A stretch of DNA of 64,000 nt, from the NCBI RefSeq assembly GCF_900105185.1, contig NZ_FNTJ01000001.1, positions 3,058,501-3,122,500 on the forward strand. The letters run 5' to 3'. This DNA is from Pseudomonas saponiphila (GTDB lineage Bacteria; Pseudomonadota; Gammaproteobacteria; Pseudomonadales; Pseudomonadaceae). Position numbers and translations under genes: made by a program. Under the pieces are notes generated by a model. The model had not been told where the DNA came from. It did not search any database and saw only the letters and a list, made by a program, of their open reading frames with translations. This document shows positions 63,951 to 64,000 of this stretch, one piece after another. Position 1 is the first letter of the stretch. Each line of letters opens with the position of its first letter.

Positions 63951-64000
63951 TCGGTGCTCCCCACAATTCCATGATCATTGGGCGCAGGTGGCGCGCCGCC

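Overview
The window looks like chromosome of a fluorescent Pseudomonas, probably of the P. fluorescens/P. protegens/P. chlororaphis group. The evidence is high GC, dense coding, REP/REPIN palindromes built on GCCGGCTTGCCGGC, a convergent pvdQ-fpvR pair, and a GlgE-type alpha-glucan locus with a fused TreS-maltokinase. I saw no tRNA, rRNA, CRISPR array or prophage.

Layout. 1-2148: a membrane-protein fragment, then a DUF1910/DUF1911 (PoNi-like) immunity gene behind a protein that resembles the front part of a type VI secretion effector but has no evident toxin domain. 2439-5419: a MocR-type regulator and ccoG. 5670-25790: the largest unit, an alpha-glucan/trehalose locus. Rightward glgE, treS-pep2 and glgB convert trehalose to maltose, maltose-1-phosphate and branched glucan. 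Leftward glgA, treZ, malQ, treY, a DUF2934 gene and glgX make glucan from a nucleotide sugar, trim it, and release trehalose. A PIG-L deacetylase lies where the two blocks meet. Both blocks are preceded by AlgU-like promoter candidates, which would make this a stress-induced osmolyte/glucan module.

26230-34814: mixed metabolism and sensing: a 2-hydroxyacid dehydrogenase, a DUF411/YqaA pair with a palindromic operator, NTF2-like and SRPBCC proteins, a Cache-type chemoreceptor, an unrecognised 177-residue protein, an aldo/keto reductase with a divergent LysR regulator, and a small lipoprotein. 34986-39243: a small membrane protein, a Fur-like winged-helix protein without a metal domain, and the pyoverdine-related pvdQ and fpvR. 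39511-44775: dpkA, a DUF883 protein, a LysR/nitrilase divergent pair, and a LysR-GNAT unit. 44903-48087: a DHA2-type MFS exporter gene broken by a complete IS4-family element (13-bp inverted repeats, 10-bp target duplication).

48088-64000: a ferric-reductase-like membrane flavoprotein, glutaminase, an LEA-type lipoprotein, an NCS2 purine permease, a LysR/polyamine-binding-protein/agmatinase cluster, a YafY-type regulator with a SnoaL-like protein, ZapE, a GNAT, a metal-type two-component system, a small secreted protein and a CptA-like phosphoethanolamine transferase.

Functions come from motifs and family memory, not database searches. Start codons were set by Shine-Dalgarno position and usual family length, and are noted where uncertain.
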